Shown here in pieces: positions 16,655 to 25,162 of a stretch of 35,667 bases of DNA (position 1 is its first letter; the number at the start of each line of letters is the position of its first letter). The notes under the pieces were generated by a model. It was not told where the DNA came from. It saw only the letters and a list, made by a program, of their open reading frames with translations, and did no database searches. Made by a program: the position numbers and the translations under genes. Source of the stretch: an uncultured Collinsella sp. (GTDB lineage: Bacteria; Actinomycetota; Coriobacteriia; Coriobacteriales; Coriobacteriaceae); the NCBI GenBank assembly GCA_902461085.1, contig CABPWH010000016.1:1-35667 (forward strand). Reading direction: 5' to 3'.

Positions 16655-16668
16655 AAAAGGAGTCAACT

Positions 16669-16932
16669 ATGGTTTCTGAGAAGGCTACCCTCGTTAATCC
16701 TCAGGGTCTGCACATGCGTCCGGCTGGTCTGTTCGCCTCCACCATGGGCAAGTACGCCTGTGACGTGACGGTCGTCACCCCCGAGAAGGAGGTCAACGGC
16801 AAGTCCCCGATGGCCCTCATGGCTGCTGGTATCCCCTGCGGTACCGAGGTCGAGGTCAAGTGCGACGGCGCCGACGAGGCCGAGGCTCTGGCTGCTGCCA
16901 TCGAGCTCATCAAGAGCGGTCTTGGCGAGTAG
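16669..16932 (+). CDS. ptsH: Phosphocarrier protein HPr
   Basis: A small cytoplasmic PTS carrier passing phosphate from enzyme I to EIIA. The 87-residue protein has the active-site His15 in NPQGLHMRPAG and Ser46 in VNGKSPM, the site used by HPr kinase in Gram-positive bacteria. The AAAAAGGAG ribosome site lies at 16654-16662. It is flanked by its own terminator and by a long upstream non-coding stretch, so it is probably transcribed apart from fruA and ptsI. Confidence 0.96.
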   Translation: MVSEKATLVNPQGLHMRPAGLFASTMGKYACDVTVVTPEKEVNGKSPMALMAAGIPCGTEVEVKCDGADEAEALAAAIELIKSGLGE

Positions 16933-16977
16933 AACTCAAACGGGTCGCATGTTGAACAACTAAGTTCATATTTGGGG

Positions 16978-17014
16978 GCGCAGTGACCTGTTGTAAGGTA
17001 ACTGCGCTCTTTTG
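16978..17014 (+). terminator. Terminator after ptsH
   Basis: A stem GCGCAGTGACC/GGTAACTGCGC (16978-16988 and 16997-17007, one mismatch) has an 8-base loop and a CTCTTTTG tail. It separates ptsH from ptsI. Confidence 0.85.
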
Positions 17015-17065
17015 TCATGGATATGGCAAAACGCTTTATCACATGACACGGAGAGAGGAATGGGA

Positions 17066-18769
17066 ATGTATCAGGGAGTCAACGCTTCCGAGGGCATCGG
17101 TATCGGCACCGTCATGGTCGCCGTCGATCCCGACTTGACGTTTGAGCCGCACGAGGTTGCTGATTCGGCAGCAGAGAAGGAGCGCTATCAGTCCGCTCTT
17201 TCGGTCTTCTGCGAGAAGACCCAGGCTCAGGCCGACCACATGAAGGAGACGGTGGGCGAGGCCGAGGCCGAGATCATGAGCGGACACATTGTTCTGGCTC
17301 AGGATCCGGGTATGACCGACGCCATCAACGCCGCCATTGACGGCGGTACCTGCGCCGAGCAGGCGCTCATGGACACCTCGACCATGTTCGAGAACATGTT
17401 CCTGTCCATGGACGACGAGATGTTCCGTCTTCGCGCGGCTGACATCGCCGACATCCGCACCGGTATTCTGGCCGAGCTGCTGGGCAAGGAGGTCGTCGAC
17501 CTCTCCGTCCTGCCCGAGAACACTGTCGTTGTCGTGCACGACCTCACGCCGTCCATGACCGCCACGATCGATAAGGCCCACGTTGCCGGTATCGTCACCG
17601 AGACCGGTGGCCGCACGTCGCACTCCGCGATCATTGCGCGCGCCCTCGAGATCCCGGCTGTCCTTTCGGTCTCCAACAGCTGCACCGCACTGCGCAACGG
17701 CATGACCGTTGTCGTCGACGGCGGCAAGGGTATCGTCGAGGCCGATCCCGACGAGGAGACGCTCGCCGCCTACACCGCCAAGGCCGAGGCCTTCGCTGCC
17801 GAGAAGGCAGCCCTCGAGGCCTTCCGTGGCAAGCCGTCCGTGACTGCCGATGGCATCAAGAAGATCATCGCCTGCAACATCGGCAACCCCGATGACGTGC
17901 CCAACGCGCTCGATCACGACGCCGAGGCTATCGGTCTGTTCCGCTCCGAGTTCCTGTTCATGGACTCCGCTGAGCTTCCTTCCGAGGAGGAGCAGTTCAA
18001 CGCCTACCGTAAGGTCGCCAGCGCGCTCAAGGGTGCTCCGGTCATCATCCGCACGCTCGATGTGGGTGGCGACAAGGAGATTCCGTATCTGCATATGGTC
18101 AAGGAAGACAACCCCTTCATGGGCTTCCGCGCCGTGCGTTACTGCCTGGCCAATCCCGACCAGTACAAGGTCCAGCTCCGCGCTCTGCTGCGCGCTAGCG
18201 CCTTCGGTGACGTCAAGATCATGATCCCGCTCGTCACCTGCGTCGAGGAGGTCTTGGCTGTCAAGGAGCTCGTCGAGCAGTGCAAGGCCGAGCTGACCGA
18301 AGAGGGTCGCAAGTTCAACGAGAACATCGAGGTCGGCATCATGGTCGAGACGCCCGCCGCTTCGCTGCTCGCAGACCGTCTTGCCGAGGTCGCCGACTTC
18401 TTCTCCATCGGCACCAACGACCTGATCGGCTACACCATGTGCGCCGACCGTGGTAACGACACCATCTCCAACCTGTACCAGGTTTACTATCCCGCCGTGC
18501 TCCGCTCGCTCAAGAACATCATCGAGAGCGGCGTGAAGGCCGGCATCATGGTCGGTATGTGCGGCGAGGCCGCTGCCGATCCGCTGCTCGAGCCGCTGCT
18601 GATCAGCTGGGGCCTGGAGGAGTTCTCGATGAGCGCTCCGTCGATCCTGCGCGCCCGCAAGACCATCAGCCAGTGGACCAAGGCCGAGTGCGACGAGCTC
18701 GCCGAGAAGGCACTCGCCTGCAACACCGCCGCTGAGGTCAAGGCACTGCTCGAGTCCGCTGCTCGCTAA
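17066..18769 (+). CDS. ptsI: PTS enzyme I (phosphoenolpyruvate-protein phosphotransferase)
   Basis: Takes phosphate from phosphoenolpyruvate and passes it to HPr. The 567-residue protein has the HPr-binding and swivelling His domain with active His186 in GGRTSHSAIIAR, and the C-terminal PEP-binding barrel with IIRTLDVGGDKE, ETPAASLLAD, SIGTNDLIGYT and the acid/base Cys in GMCGEAA. Starts at ATG 17060 and ATG 17066 are both possible, and GGAGAGAGG at 17050-17058 can serve either; 17066 matches the family's N-terminus best. The 1-phosphofructokinase gene follows after about 75 bases with a hairpin but no clear terminator. Confidence 0.96.
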   Translation: MYQGVNASEGIGIGTVMVAVDPDLTFEPHEVADSAAEKERYQSALSVFCEKTQAQADHMKETVGEAEAEIMSGHIVLAQDPGMTDAINAAIDGGTCAEQALMDTSTMFENMFLSMDDEMFRLRAADIADIRTGILAELLGKEVVDLSVLPENTVVVVHDLTPSMTATIDKAHVAGIVTETGGRTSHSAIIARALEIPAVLSVSNSCTALRNGMTVVVDGGKGIVEADPDEETLAAYTAKAEAFAAEKAALEAFRGKPSVTADGIKKIIACNIGNPDDVPNALDHDAEAIGLFRSEFLFMDSAELPSEEEQFNAYRKVASALKGAPVIIRTLDVGGDKEIPYLHMVKEDNPFMGFRAVRYCLANPDQYKVQLRALLRASAFGDVKIMIPLVTCVEEVLAVKELVEQCKAELTEEGRKFNENIEVGIMVETPAASLLADRLAEVADFFSIGTNDLIGYTMCADRGNDTISNLYQVYYPAVLRSLKNIIESGVKAGIMVGMCGEAAADPLLEPLLISWGLEEFSMSAPSILRARKTISQWTKAECDELAEKALACNTAAEVKALLESAAR

Positions 18770-18786
18770 TTTGGTATCAGAGGTAA

Positions 18787-18816
18787 CCGCGTGGTTGGAA
18801 TGGGCCGGCCACGCGG
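18787..18816 (+). other. Hairpin between ptsI and the first pfkB gene
   Basis: CCGCGTGG (18787-18794) pairs with CCACGCGG (18809-18816) around a 14-base loop. No T tail follows, so it is more likely a processing or stability element than a terminator. Confidence 0.4.
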
Positions 18817-18843
18817 CCCTCACATATACAGGGGGTACTGTAA

Positions 18844-19776
18844 ATGTTCTACACGCTAACCGCTAACCCGGCTGTCGACATGACGGTTTCGAGCTCTCCG
18901 CTCGAGCCCGACGAGAACGTCCGCACCGGCTCGGCCAGCTACACGGCCAACGGCAAGGGCCTCGACGTGTCCTTCGCCTTTAAGAAGATGGGCGTCGACA
19001 CCGTCGCGCTCGGCTTCTTCGCTGGCTTCACGGGCAAGTTCATCGTCGAGGAGGTCATGAACCTGGGTTGCCTCTGCCGCCCGGTCTGGACCGACGGTAT
19101 CACGCGCATTAACACCTACGTCAACGATGGCCAGCACGAGTACGGCATCCTGAACCCGGGTGCTCCGATCACGCCGCAGCACCAGGAGGAGCTCTACAAC
19201 ATCCTGGACACCGCGGGCGATCTCGAGTGCCTGATCGTTTCCGGCTCCGTGCCTCCCAAAGCTACGCCTGACTTCCTGGCTCAGGTCATGGAGCACGCTC
19301 AGGCTCGTGGCGCCGACGTCGTCCTGGACCTGTCCTCCGACAAGCTCAAGGAGCTCGCTCACAAGAAGCCGCTGCTCATCAAGCCGAACCATCACGAGAT
19401 GAAGGCCATCTTCGGCGTGCCGGTCGATACCGACGACGAGGTTCGCGTTGCCATGAAGATGGCTCACGACGCTGGCGTTCAGAACGTGCTGCTTACCCGC
19501 GGTAGCCGCGGCGACGCTTACTTCTCCAACGGCGAGGACATCTGGTACGCCAAGCGTGAGTTTAACATCAAGCTGGTTTCTTCCGTCTGCGCCGGCGATT
19601 GCACCCTCGCTGCGTTCCTGCACAAGTGGTACAGGGATCGCGACAACGTCGAGGAGGCCATGAAGCTCGCTATGGCCACCGGCGCCAACGTCGCCGAGTC
19701 CGTCGGTATTGGCGACTTTGGTCACGTCGACGAGTACAGCAAGCGCGTTGCTGTCCGCAAGCTCGATCGTCAGTAA
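18844..19776 (+). CDS. 1-phosphofructokinase family hexose kinase, copy 1
   Basis: A 310-residue PfkB-family kinase, expected to convert fructose 1-phosphate, the product of the fructose PTS, to fructose 1,6-bisphosphate. The N-terminal motif is NGKGLDVSFAFKKMG, where the usual Asn (GGKGINV) is Asp. The middle motif is SGSVPP. The C-terminal catalytic motif is CAGDCTLAAFL, keeping the base Asp but with Cys for the usual Ser. It lies after ptsI and is about half identical by eye to the second copy at 19965. These changes could alter substrate preference (inference). Confidence 0.88.
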   Translation: MFYTLTANPAVDMTVSSSPLEPDENVRTGSASYTANGKGLDVSFAFKKMGVDTVALGFFAGFTGKFIVEEVMNLGCLCRPVWTDGITRINTYVNDGQHEYGILNPGAPITPQHQEELYNILDTAGDLECLIVSGSVPPKATPDFLAQVMEHAQARGADVVLDLSSDKLKELAHKKPLLIKPNHHEMKAIFGVPVDTDDEVRVAMKMAHDAGVQNVLLTRGSRGDAYFSNGEDIWYAKREFNIKLVSSVCAGDCTLAAFLHKWYRDRDNVEEAMKLAMATGANVAESVGIGDFGHVDEYSKRVAVRKLDRQ

Positions 19777-19804
19777 TCGAAACGCGACATATTCGTGCGC
19801 ATGC

Positions 19805-19837
19805 GGCGCCCCGGTTTCGGCCAGGGCGCCTTTTTGT
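19805..19837 (+). terminator. Terminator after the first pfkB gene
   Basis: A GGCGCCCCGG/CCAGGGCGCC stem (19805-19814 and 19821-19830, one mismatch) has a 6-base loop and TTTTT at 19831-19835. Confidence 0.9.
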
Positions 19838-19924
19838 TCCGTCATAGGGGAGAGATGTCCTGCCGTACTTCATCGCTTCCACACCGTTCACCGAGTTGTC
19901 CTAGCCTTTTACCGATGCGTGGAA

Positions 19925-19956
19925 TATACTTTCATTAACACGTTGCTTCGTGAAAG
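19925..19956 (+). promoter_or_regulatory. Possible -10 box and CTTTCA/TGAAAG pair before the second pfkB gene
   Basis: TATACT (19925-19930) could be a -10 box. CTTTCA (19929-19934) and TGAAAG (19951-19956) repeat the box pair seen before fruA with nearly the same spacing. The TGAAAG also forms part of the GAAAGGA ribosome site, so its presence alone is weak evidence. Confidence 0.4.
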
Positions 19957-19964
19957 GAACATTC

Positions 19965-20897
19965 ATGATTTACACGCTCACTGCAAATCCCGCCATTGAC
20001 TACAACATTGCCTGCGACGGCCTTGCTGCCAATACCGTCACGCGTACCCGCAATGCCGTCTACACGCCCAACGGCAAGGGCCTCAACGTCTCGTTTACGC
20101 TTGACCACTATGGTGTCGACACCACGATCCTGGGTTTCTTCGCTGGCTTCTCGGGCGAGTTTATCGTTAAGGGCGCCGAGGCCCTGGGCGTGCCCGTCAA
20201 GCCCGTGTGGACCGACGGCATTACGCGCGTCAACGTGTTCCTCAACGCCGGCCCTGACACCGAGTACAACATGGTCAACGCCGGTGCCGCCATCAACGAG
20301 GCCAACGAGCAGGAGATGTTTGAGCTCATCGATTCGCTCGATGACATGACCTGCCTGGTCATCAGCGGCTCGCTGCCTCCCAACACTTCCGAGGGCTTCC
20401 TGGCCGAGGTCCTGCGCCGTGTCAAGGCCAAGGGTGCCGAGTTCGTCCTCGACATCTCGAGCCATCAGCTGGCAGACCTCATTGCCATGGAGCCGCTGCT
20501 GATCAAGCCCAATGATGACGAGCTGCTTGACATCTTTGACATCAAGGTGAGCGGTGGCGACGATGAGTCCGTCAAGGGCGCTATGGCTGAGCTTCATACC
20601 AAGGGCGCCAAGAATGTGCTGCTGACTCTTGGCGGCGCCGGTGCGTACTTCTCTAACGGCGAGCACATCTGGTTTGCGAACCGCACTTTCGACGTCAAGC
20701 TGCTGTCGACGGTGTGCGCCGGCGATTCCTCGCTCGCTGCCTTCCTTTCCGTGTGGCACGACGCCCCCGAGCGCGTCGAGGACGCTCTGCGCCTTTCGAT
20801 GGCTACCGGCGCCAACGTGGTCGAGTGCCCCGGTCTGGGCGATTTTGCCAAGGTGGACGAATATAAGAAGCATATCGAGGTTCGCCAGGTCTGCTAG
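19965..20897 (+). CDS. 1-phosphofructokinase family hexose kinase, copy 2
   Basis: A 310-residue PfkB-family kinase and paralogue of the preceding gene. It keeps the canonical residues that copy 1 has changed: NGKGLNVSFTL near the N-terminus and CAGDSSLAAFL at the catalytic base. SGSLPP is the middle motif. This makes it the better candidate for ordinary fructose 1-phosphate kinase activity. ATG 19965 follows GAAAGGAAC; an in-frame start at 19950 precedes the ribosome site and is unlikely. It has its own upstream promoter region and downstream terminator. Confidence 0.9.
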   Translation: MIYTLTANPAIDYNIACDGLAANTVTRTRNAVYTPNGKGLNVSFTLDHYGVDTTILGFFAGFSGEFIVKGAEALGVPVKPVWTDGITRVNVFLNAGPDTEYNMVNAGAAINEANEQEMFELIDSLDDMTCLVISGSLPPNTSEGFLAEVLRRVKAKGAEFVLDISSHQLADLIAMEPLLIKPNDDELLDIFDIKVSGGDDESVKGAMAELHTKGAKNVLLTLGGAGAYFSNGEHIWFANRTFDVKLLSTVCAGDSSLAAFLSVWHDAPERVEDALRLSMATGANVVECPGLGDFAKVDEYKKHIEVRQVC

Positions 20898-20918
20898 AGC
20901 ATCGATACATCGTTGCCG

Positions 20919-20954
20919 AACACCCGCTTTGGATCTCCGAGGCGGGTGTTTTTT
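20919..20954 (+). terminator. Terminator after the second pfkB gene
   Basis: ACACCCGC (20920-20927) pairs with GCGGGTGT (20942-20949), followed by TTTTT to 20954. Confidence 0.92.
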
Positions 20955-21090
20955 GTGCGCTGAAGTATGTGGCGTTTGCTGTCTCGATTTATCGAATCGA
21001 CGACGCGATTGCGTGTGCGCGCTTTCTCGTTTCTTGTTAGACTTCTTGAGAACCATCGATTAACGCTCGCAAGTGCAGGAGGCCATGGGC

Positions 21091-22485
21091 ATGTGCAATG
21101 TTTCTCTCAACGGTACGCAACCGTCTGATGCCTCCCTGCGCATCCTTCGTGCGCTCGAGGCAGCCGGCCTTGAGGCTTGGTTCGTTGGCGGTTGGGTGCG
21201 CGACGCCCTGATGGGATGCCCCAGCCACGATGTTGATATGTGCTGTAGCGGCCTGTGGCAGGAGTCCAAGGCGGCGCTCGAGGCCGCTGATATCGCGGTC
21301 GTGGAGTCGGGCATTAAATTTGGCGGAATCACGGCTATTTCCGATGGCGAGCGTATCGAGGTCACCACGTACCGCCTGGATGGCTTTTACACCGATGGGC
21401 GCCATCCTCAGAGTGTCGAGCGTGCCGCCTCGCTCGAGGACGATCTGGCCCGCCGCGACTTTACCGTCAACGCCATGGCCTGGCATCCCGAGCGCGGGCT
21501 TGTCGACCGCTACGACGGCCAGGGTGACTTGGAGCGCAAGCTGATTCGCGCTGTCGGTGATCCCAAGCGTCGCTTTAACGAGGACGCCCTGCGCATGCTG
21601 CGTGCGGTGCGCTTTGCCTGCCGTCTGGACTTTATGATTGAGCCCGAGACTAAGCGTGCGCTTGCCGAGTGCGCGCCGCTGCTCGATGCCGTAGCGCGCG
21701 AGCGTGTGGGTATTGAGCTCGAGGGCATTCTTTCGACCGGTCACGGGGGAGACGCCATGTTGAGCTACCCTGAGCTCATCTGCGCCGCTGTGCCCGAGTT
21801 GGCAGCGGGTCGCGGGTTTGATCAACGAAGTGTCTATCATGCGTTTAACGTCTACGAGCATATCGCCCGTGTGCTGACGGTGGCAGGGGAGCTGGCGCTG
21901 TGCGACGGCGTCGCGCCATCGTCGAGCCTTATGTGGGCGGCGTTTTTGCACGATGTCTCCAAGCCCGAGTGCTTTACGGTCGATCACGCCGGCAGCGGAC
22001 ACTTCTACGGTCATCCCGAGCTCGGCGCCAAGAAAGCGCGCGTCATTATGGATCGCCTGGCACTCTCGCACGACCTGGTGCGCGACGTTTGCCTGCTCAT
22101 CAAATATCACGACAAACCGCTGCGTCCCGAGCGATCCTGCCTGCTCAATATGATGTGCGCGCTTTCTGGCGAGGGCGTCGACACGACCCGTCTGATTGAC
22201 GAGCTCATGGACCTTAAGCGTGCCGATACGCTCGGCAAGGCCCCGTCGTGCTTCTATTACGTTGAGACGATTGAGGAGATGCGCGCGATGGCGCACGAGC
22301 TGCTGAAGGCAGGGGAGCCCTATACGCTCAAGATGCTCGCCATCAACGGCGGCGACCTGATCCGTGTCGGAGTCAAGCCTGGGCCGGAACTGGGTCAGCT
22401 TCTCAACTCCGCCCTCGACGCCGTGATCGAAGACAACATTCCCAACGATCGCGAAGCTCTTTTGGTCCATCTCAACTTGAATTAG
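21091..22485 (+). CDS. cca: CCA tRNA nucleotidyltransferase with HD domain
   Basis: Adds or repairs the 3' CCA of tRNAs. The 464-residue protein has the class II nucleotidyltransferase head with FVGGWVRDALMG and the metal-binding DVDM, the basic RRDFTVNAMAW and RFNEDALRMLRAVRFA motifs, and a C-terminal HD domain with FLHDVSKPE. The start at ATG 21091 is chosen because AGGAGG (21077-21082) is 8 bases upstream; GTG 21073 and ATG 21085 are in frame but badly spaced. The tRNA genes that follow encode their own CCA, so here its role may be mainly repair. Confidence 0.93.
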   Translation: MCNVSLNGTQPSDASLRILRALEAAGLEAWFVGGWVRDALMGCPSHDVDMCCSGLWQESKAALEAADIAVVESGIKFGGITAISDGERIEVTTYRLDGFYTDGRHPQSVERAASLEDDLARRDFTVNAMAWHPERGLVDRYDGQGDLERKLIRAVGDPKRRFNEDALRMLRAVRFACRLDFMIEPETKRALAECAPLLDAVARERVGIELEGILSTGHGGDAMLSYPELICAAVPELAAGRGFDQRSVYHAFNVYEHIARVLTVAGELALCDGVAPSSSLMWAAFLHDVSKPECFTVDHAGSGHFYGHPELGAKKARVIMDRLALSHDLVRDVCLLIKYHDKPLRPERSCLLNMMCALSGEGVDTTRLIDELMDLKRADTLGKAPSCFYYVETIEEMRAMAHELLKAGEPYTLKMLAINGGDLIRVGVKPGPELGQLLNSALDAVIEDNIPNDREALLVHLNLN

Positions 22486-22549
22486 CTACCCAGTTTACCT
22501 GCGTGTTCCATAACCTGCCGACAATTTTTCGGCAATTTGGAATTTCTTC

Positions 22550-22578
22550 TTGCACTGACGTTTTTTGTCCCGTAATAT
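22550..22578 (+). promoter_or_regulatory. Promoter of the tRNA-Glu pair
   Basis: TTGCAC (22550-22555) and TAATAT (22573-22578) are separated by exactly 17 bases. The -10 ends 34 bases before the first tRNA. Confidence 0.7.
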
Positions 22579-22612
22579 ATTTCTTCGCAGCACGGCAGTG
22601 CAGATGTCATGT

Positions 22613-22689
22613 GGCCCGTTCGTCTAGCGGTTTAGGACGCCGCCCTCTCAAGGCGGAGATCACCAGTTCGAATCTGGTACGGGCTACCA
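22613..22689 (+). tRNA. tRNA-Glu (anticodon CTC), copy 1
   Basis: A 77-base tRNA with encoded CCA. The acceptor stem GGCCCGT/ACGGGCT pairs with a G1-U72 start, as is usual in actinobacterial tRNA-Glu. The anticodon stem CCGCC/GGCGG holds the loop CTCTCAA, anticodon CTC. The T loop is TTCGAAT. Confidence 0.97.
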
Positions 22690-22711
22690 CTTCTTTTCTG
22701 CTGAGGCTTAT

Positions 22712-22788
22712 GGCCCGTTCGTCTAGCGGTTTAGGACGCCGCCCTCTCAAGGCGGAGATCACCAGTTCGAATCTGGTACGGGCTACCA
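22712..22788 (+). tRNA. tRNA-Glu (anticodon CTC), copy 2
   Basis: Base-for-base identical to copy 1 and 22 bases downstream of it, with the same CTC anticodon and encoded CCA. The two form one transcript ending at the terminator at 22800. Confidence 0.97.
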
Positions 22789-22799
22789 CGCATCTGATA

Positions 22800-22830
22800 C
22801 CCGGACTTCGCATGCAAGTCCGGGTTTTTT
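22800..22830 (+). terminator. Terminator of the tRNA-Glu pair
   Basis: A 9-bp perfect stem CCCGGACTT/AAGTCCGGG (22800-22808 and 22816-22824) has a 7-base loop and six T bases. Confidence 0.95.
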
Positions 22831-22899
22831 GTTATCAAACAACCGTCTGCAATTCCCGTTTGAACCAGAGCTTTGCGTTCTGCCTATGGCCCTTACGGG

Positions 22900-22905
22900 T
22901 ACAAT
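22900..22905 (+). promoter_or_regulatory. Possible -10 box of the flippase-like gene
   Basis: TACAAT lies 34 bases before the start codon. No good -35 is seen (TTGCGT at 22873 is 21 bases away). Confidence 0.35.
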
Positions 22906-22938
22906 ATCCAAGATATTTTGACTGTTAGAAGGAGTCTC

Positions 22939-24246
22939 ATGACGGAGTCCTCTCGGCATACGTCTAAGCCCCAGGTCGAGGTTGAGGCCTCGGGCGGAGA
23001 TGACAATAAGAGCGCACGCCGCGGCGCCATCTTTATCGGCGTCGTGCTGGTGGGTTATATCGTCTATCTGGTGGTAACCGGGCAGATGGGGCAGTTCTGG
23101 GCCGCAATGTCGAGCGTCCAGGCGCCATGGCTCGTTGTCGCGTGTCTTTGCATGTTCATGTATCTGTTCTTTGGCATTGTGGCCTATGCGATCGCCGTCT
23201 GGCTCGACCCATATTCACCCGTCGGCATCCGCGACCTGATTTCGGTCGAGGCGAGCGGCATCTTCTTTGGCAACCTGACGCCCATGATGATGGGCTCGAC
23301 TCCCGCCCAGATCTACCGCCTGACCAAGGCGGGCCAAAATGTCGGCGAGGCTGGCGCCACGCAGTTCACGCGCTTTATCGTGTATCAGTTTGGCCTCGTT
23401 GCCTGGGGCGCTATCCTACTGCTTGCTCGCATGCCGTTTTTTGCCGAGCGCTATGGCGACATGACGCTGCTGTGTGTCTTTAGCTTTGGTGGGCACTGCT
23501 GCATCTTGCTGGGCATCTTCGCCGTCGCGCTCATGCCTAAGACCGTCACGCGCGTCGCGCATTGCATCATCAATTGGCTTGAGCGCATTGGTGTCTCGGC
23601 CACTAAGATCGAGGGATGGCGCACGTTTGTCGATGGCGAGATCTACTCCTTCTCCGAGAAGTTCAAGCTTTCGGCCGGACATTTTTCTTCCATGCTGCTC
23701 ACCGTGTTTATCACCATGCTGCAGCTCGCGTTTTTCTATCTGGTGCCGTATTTCCTGATGCTTGCTTTTGGCCACCACGAGGTCGACTTTTTCTCGGTCA
23801 TGGCCGCGAGCGCCTTTGTCCAGCTGCTGAGCTCTGCGGTTCCCTTGCCCGGTGGAACTGGTGGCGCTGAGGGCGGCTTTGCATTGTTCTTGGGTCATTT
23901 CTTCGGTTCGGCATCGACCGCTGGCTATCTGCTGTGGCGCCTCATTACGTTTATTGCACCGACCATTTTGGCTGCACCCCTGCTGGGGCTTAAGAGCGCT
24001 CACAACGAGAGCATCCATGCGCGCTGGGATCGCGTGATGCGCAAGCTCGGCCGCGCGTCTCAGACGCCCTCTGCGCCCACTAAGCCGCACCCCGCGAATG
24101 CTGTTACCGTTGATCCCAAGAAGCAGGCTCAGAAGGCTTCTGGGACCGCTAAGCCGGCTCATAAAGCCTATGTGCGCCAGACAGGCGACGGTATTCGCGT
24201 ATCTCCGTCGGCACTCAATAAGAAGAAGCACCCTAAGTCGCAGTAG
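22939..24246 (+). CDS. Flippase-like integral membrane protein (UPF0104 / LPG synthase membrane-domain family)
   Basis: A 435-residue protein with a polar N-terminus, about eight predicted membrane segments between residues 30 and 350, and a Lys/Pro/Ala-rich cytoplasmic tail of about 85 residues. The central SAVPLPGGTGGAEGGFALF stretch and the earlier NLTPMMMGSTPAQIYR are typical of the YbhN/AglD family related to the flippase half of MprF. These move lipid-linked or charged lipids across membranes, but the substrate cannot be told. There is no aminoacyl-transfer domain, so it is not a full MprF. AGAAGGAG (22927-22934) fixes the start at ATG 22939. Confidence 0.82.
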   Translation: MTESSRHTSKPQVEVEASGGDDNKSARRGAIFIGVVLVGYIVYLVVTGQMGQFWAAMSSVQAPWLVVACLCMFMYLFFGIVAYAIAVWLDPYSPVGIRDLISVEASGIFFGNLTPMMMGSTPAQIYRLTKAGQNVGEAGATQFTRFIVYQFGLVAWGAILLLARMPFFAERYGDMTLLCVFSFGGHCCILLGIFAVALMPKTVTRVAHCIINWLERIGVSATKIEGWRTFVDGEIYSFSEKFKLSAGHFSSMLLTVFITMLQLAFFYLVPYFLMLAFGHHEVDFFSVMAASAFVQLLSSAVPLPGGTGGAEGGFALFLGHFFGSASTAGYLLWRLITFIAPTILAAPLLGLKSAHNESIHARWDRVMRKLGRASQTPSAPTKPHPANAVTVDPKKQAQKASGTAKPAHKAYVRQTGDGIRVSPSALNKKKHPKSQ

Positions 24247-24290
24247 GGCAGTCGTGCGTTCTTCATGATGCGGGGCATATTTGTGCTGTA

Positions 24291-24324
24291 TGGGGGATAA
24301 TCCTCTTACGTAGATTATCTCCCA
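24291..24324. promoter_or_regulatory. Palindromic operator candidate in front of the TetR gene
   Basis: TGGGGGATAATC (24291-24302) and GATTATCTCCCA (24313-24324) are inverted repeats with one mismatch and a 10-base centre. The GATAAT-N9-TAGATTA arrangement recurs before the radical SAM gene at 26628-26649. Confidence 0.6.
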
Positions 24325-24362
24325 TCTGTTGATGAATGCTCGCATATCGAAGGGACATGCCC

Positions 24363-24974
24363 ATGGCAACCAGCAAACCGCGTCTTGACCGCCGCATCGT
24401 TCGCAGCCGTAATGCCATCCTTTCCGCTTTCGAGCGCCTACTCATGGAAAAGCCGCTGGCAGACATTACGGTGAGTGCCATCGCGCGCGAGGCCAATGTC
24501 GACCGCAAGACCTTTTACGTTCACTTTGGTACGGTTGATGGCCTGCTCGATGCCATTGCCGTCGATGTGGTGGAGATGATTGTCGACTCGGTCGAGAAAA
24601 CGCTTGCTTCCATGGACGGCGACACCAATGAGCGCGCTCTTGGCGCGGCGGCGACCTTCTTTAAAACCGTTAACGAGGCACTGTGCAACAACTTGGTGCT
24701 CAATCGTCAGCTGATCGAGAACATTCCGCTCGATGATTTTATGGCTCGTCTTCGTGCGCCGCTCGAGCACGAGATTGCCGAACGCGATCTGCTGCCCCAA
24801 GGTCTCAAGGACGAGATGTTCGACTACTATCTGGCGTTTTTGCTGTCGGGTATTATCGGTATCTATCGCACGTGGGCGCTGTCTGACGGCTCGGTTCCTA
24901 TCGAGCGCGTCTCTGAGGTCGCCAACGACCTGACTCTCAACGGTCTGTCGAGTCTGGAATCTCGCTTCGAATAG
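24363..24974 (+). CDS. TetR/AcrR-family transcriptional regulator
   Basis: A 203-residue TetR-type repressor. The N-terminal helix-turn-helix reads ITVSAIAREANVDRKTFYVH at about residues 35-55, followed by FGTVDGLLDAI. The rest is an all-helical ligand and dimer domain like those in the TetR_C group. ATG 24363 is best placed 8 bases after AAGGG; ATG 24357 and 24336 are in-frame alternatives. It most likely represses itself through the palindrome just upstream, and the radical SAM gene through a copy of the same element (inference). Confidence 0.85.
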   Translation: MATSKPRLDRRIVRSRNAILSAFERLLMEKPLADITVSAIAREANVDRKTFYVHFGTVDGLLDAIAVDVVEMIVDSVEKTLASMDGDTNERALGAAATFFKTVNEALCNNLVLNRQLIENIPLDDFMARLRAPLEHEIAERDLLPQGLKDEMFDYYLAFLLSGIIGIYRTWALSDGSVPIERVSEVANDLTLNGLSSLESRFE

Positions 24975-24998
24975 CATCGATAATTCAACAACTTAAAG

Positions 24999-25068
24999 AA
25001 GTTGCGGTGGAATAGGGATTGTTTTGGTTATTGGAAGGCCGATCTAGTCCCTATTTCACCGCAACTTA
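24999..25068. repeat. Palindromic intergenic repeat, copy 2
   Basis: Inverted arms at 24999-25021 and 25045-25068 match copy 1, with GTTGCGGTGGAATAGGGA on the left and the reverse complement of the canonical arm on the right. The arms have a few mismatches. The 23-base centre is the same length as in copy 1. Confidence 0.8.
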
Positions 25069-25090
25069 GTAAAACTGTTTTGATGGTAAG

Positions 25091-25137
25091 GCGGAGCAGC
25101 CTCGAAGATGAGCCTCGAGACTGCTCCGCTTCATTTC
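25091..25137. terminator. Terminator between the TetR and radical SAM genes
   Basis: GCGGAGCAG/CTGCTCCGC (25091-25099 and 25121-25129) plus inner CTCGA/TCGAG form a long hairpin. The plus strand continues with TTCATTTCT; there is no clear T run on the minus strand. Confidence 0.7.
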
Positions 25138-25162
25138 TGAGCGTTTGCCGTGTAGAACAGCA

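Noticed and set aside
16304..16666. 120-codon minus-strand frame in the gap before ptsH
   Set aside because: There is no ribosome site, no recognisable domain, and it ends across the repeat element; treated as non-coding.
22613..22788. Possible protein frames with repeated ARSSSGLGRRPLKAEITSS-type sequence
   Set aside because: They are translations of the two identical tRNA genes, not coding regions.
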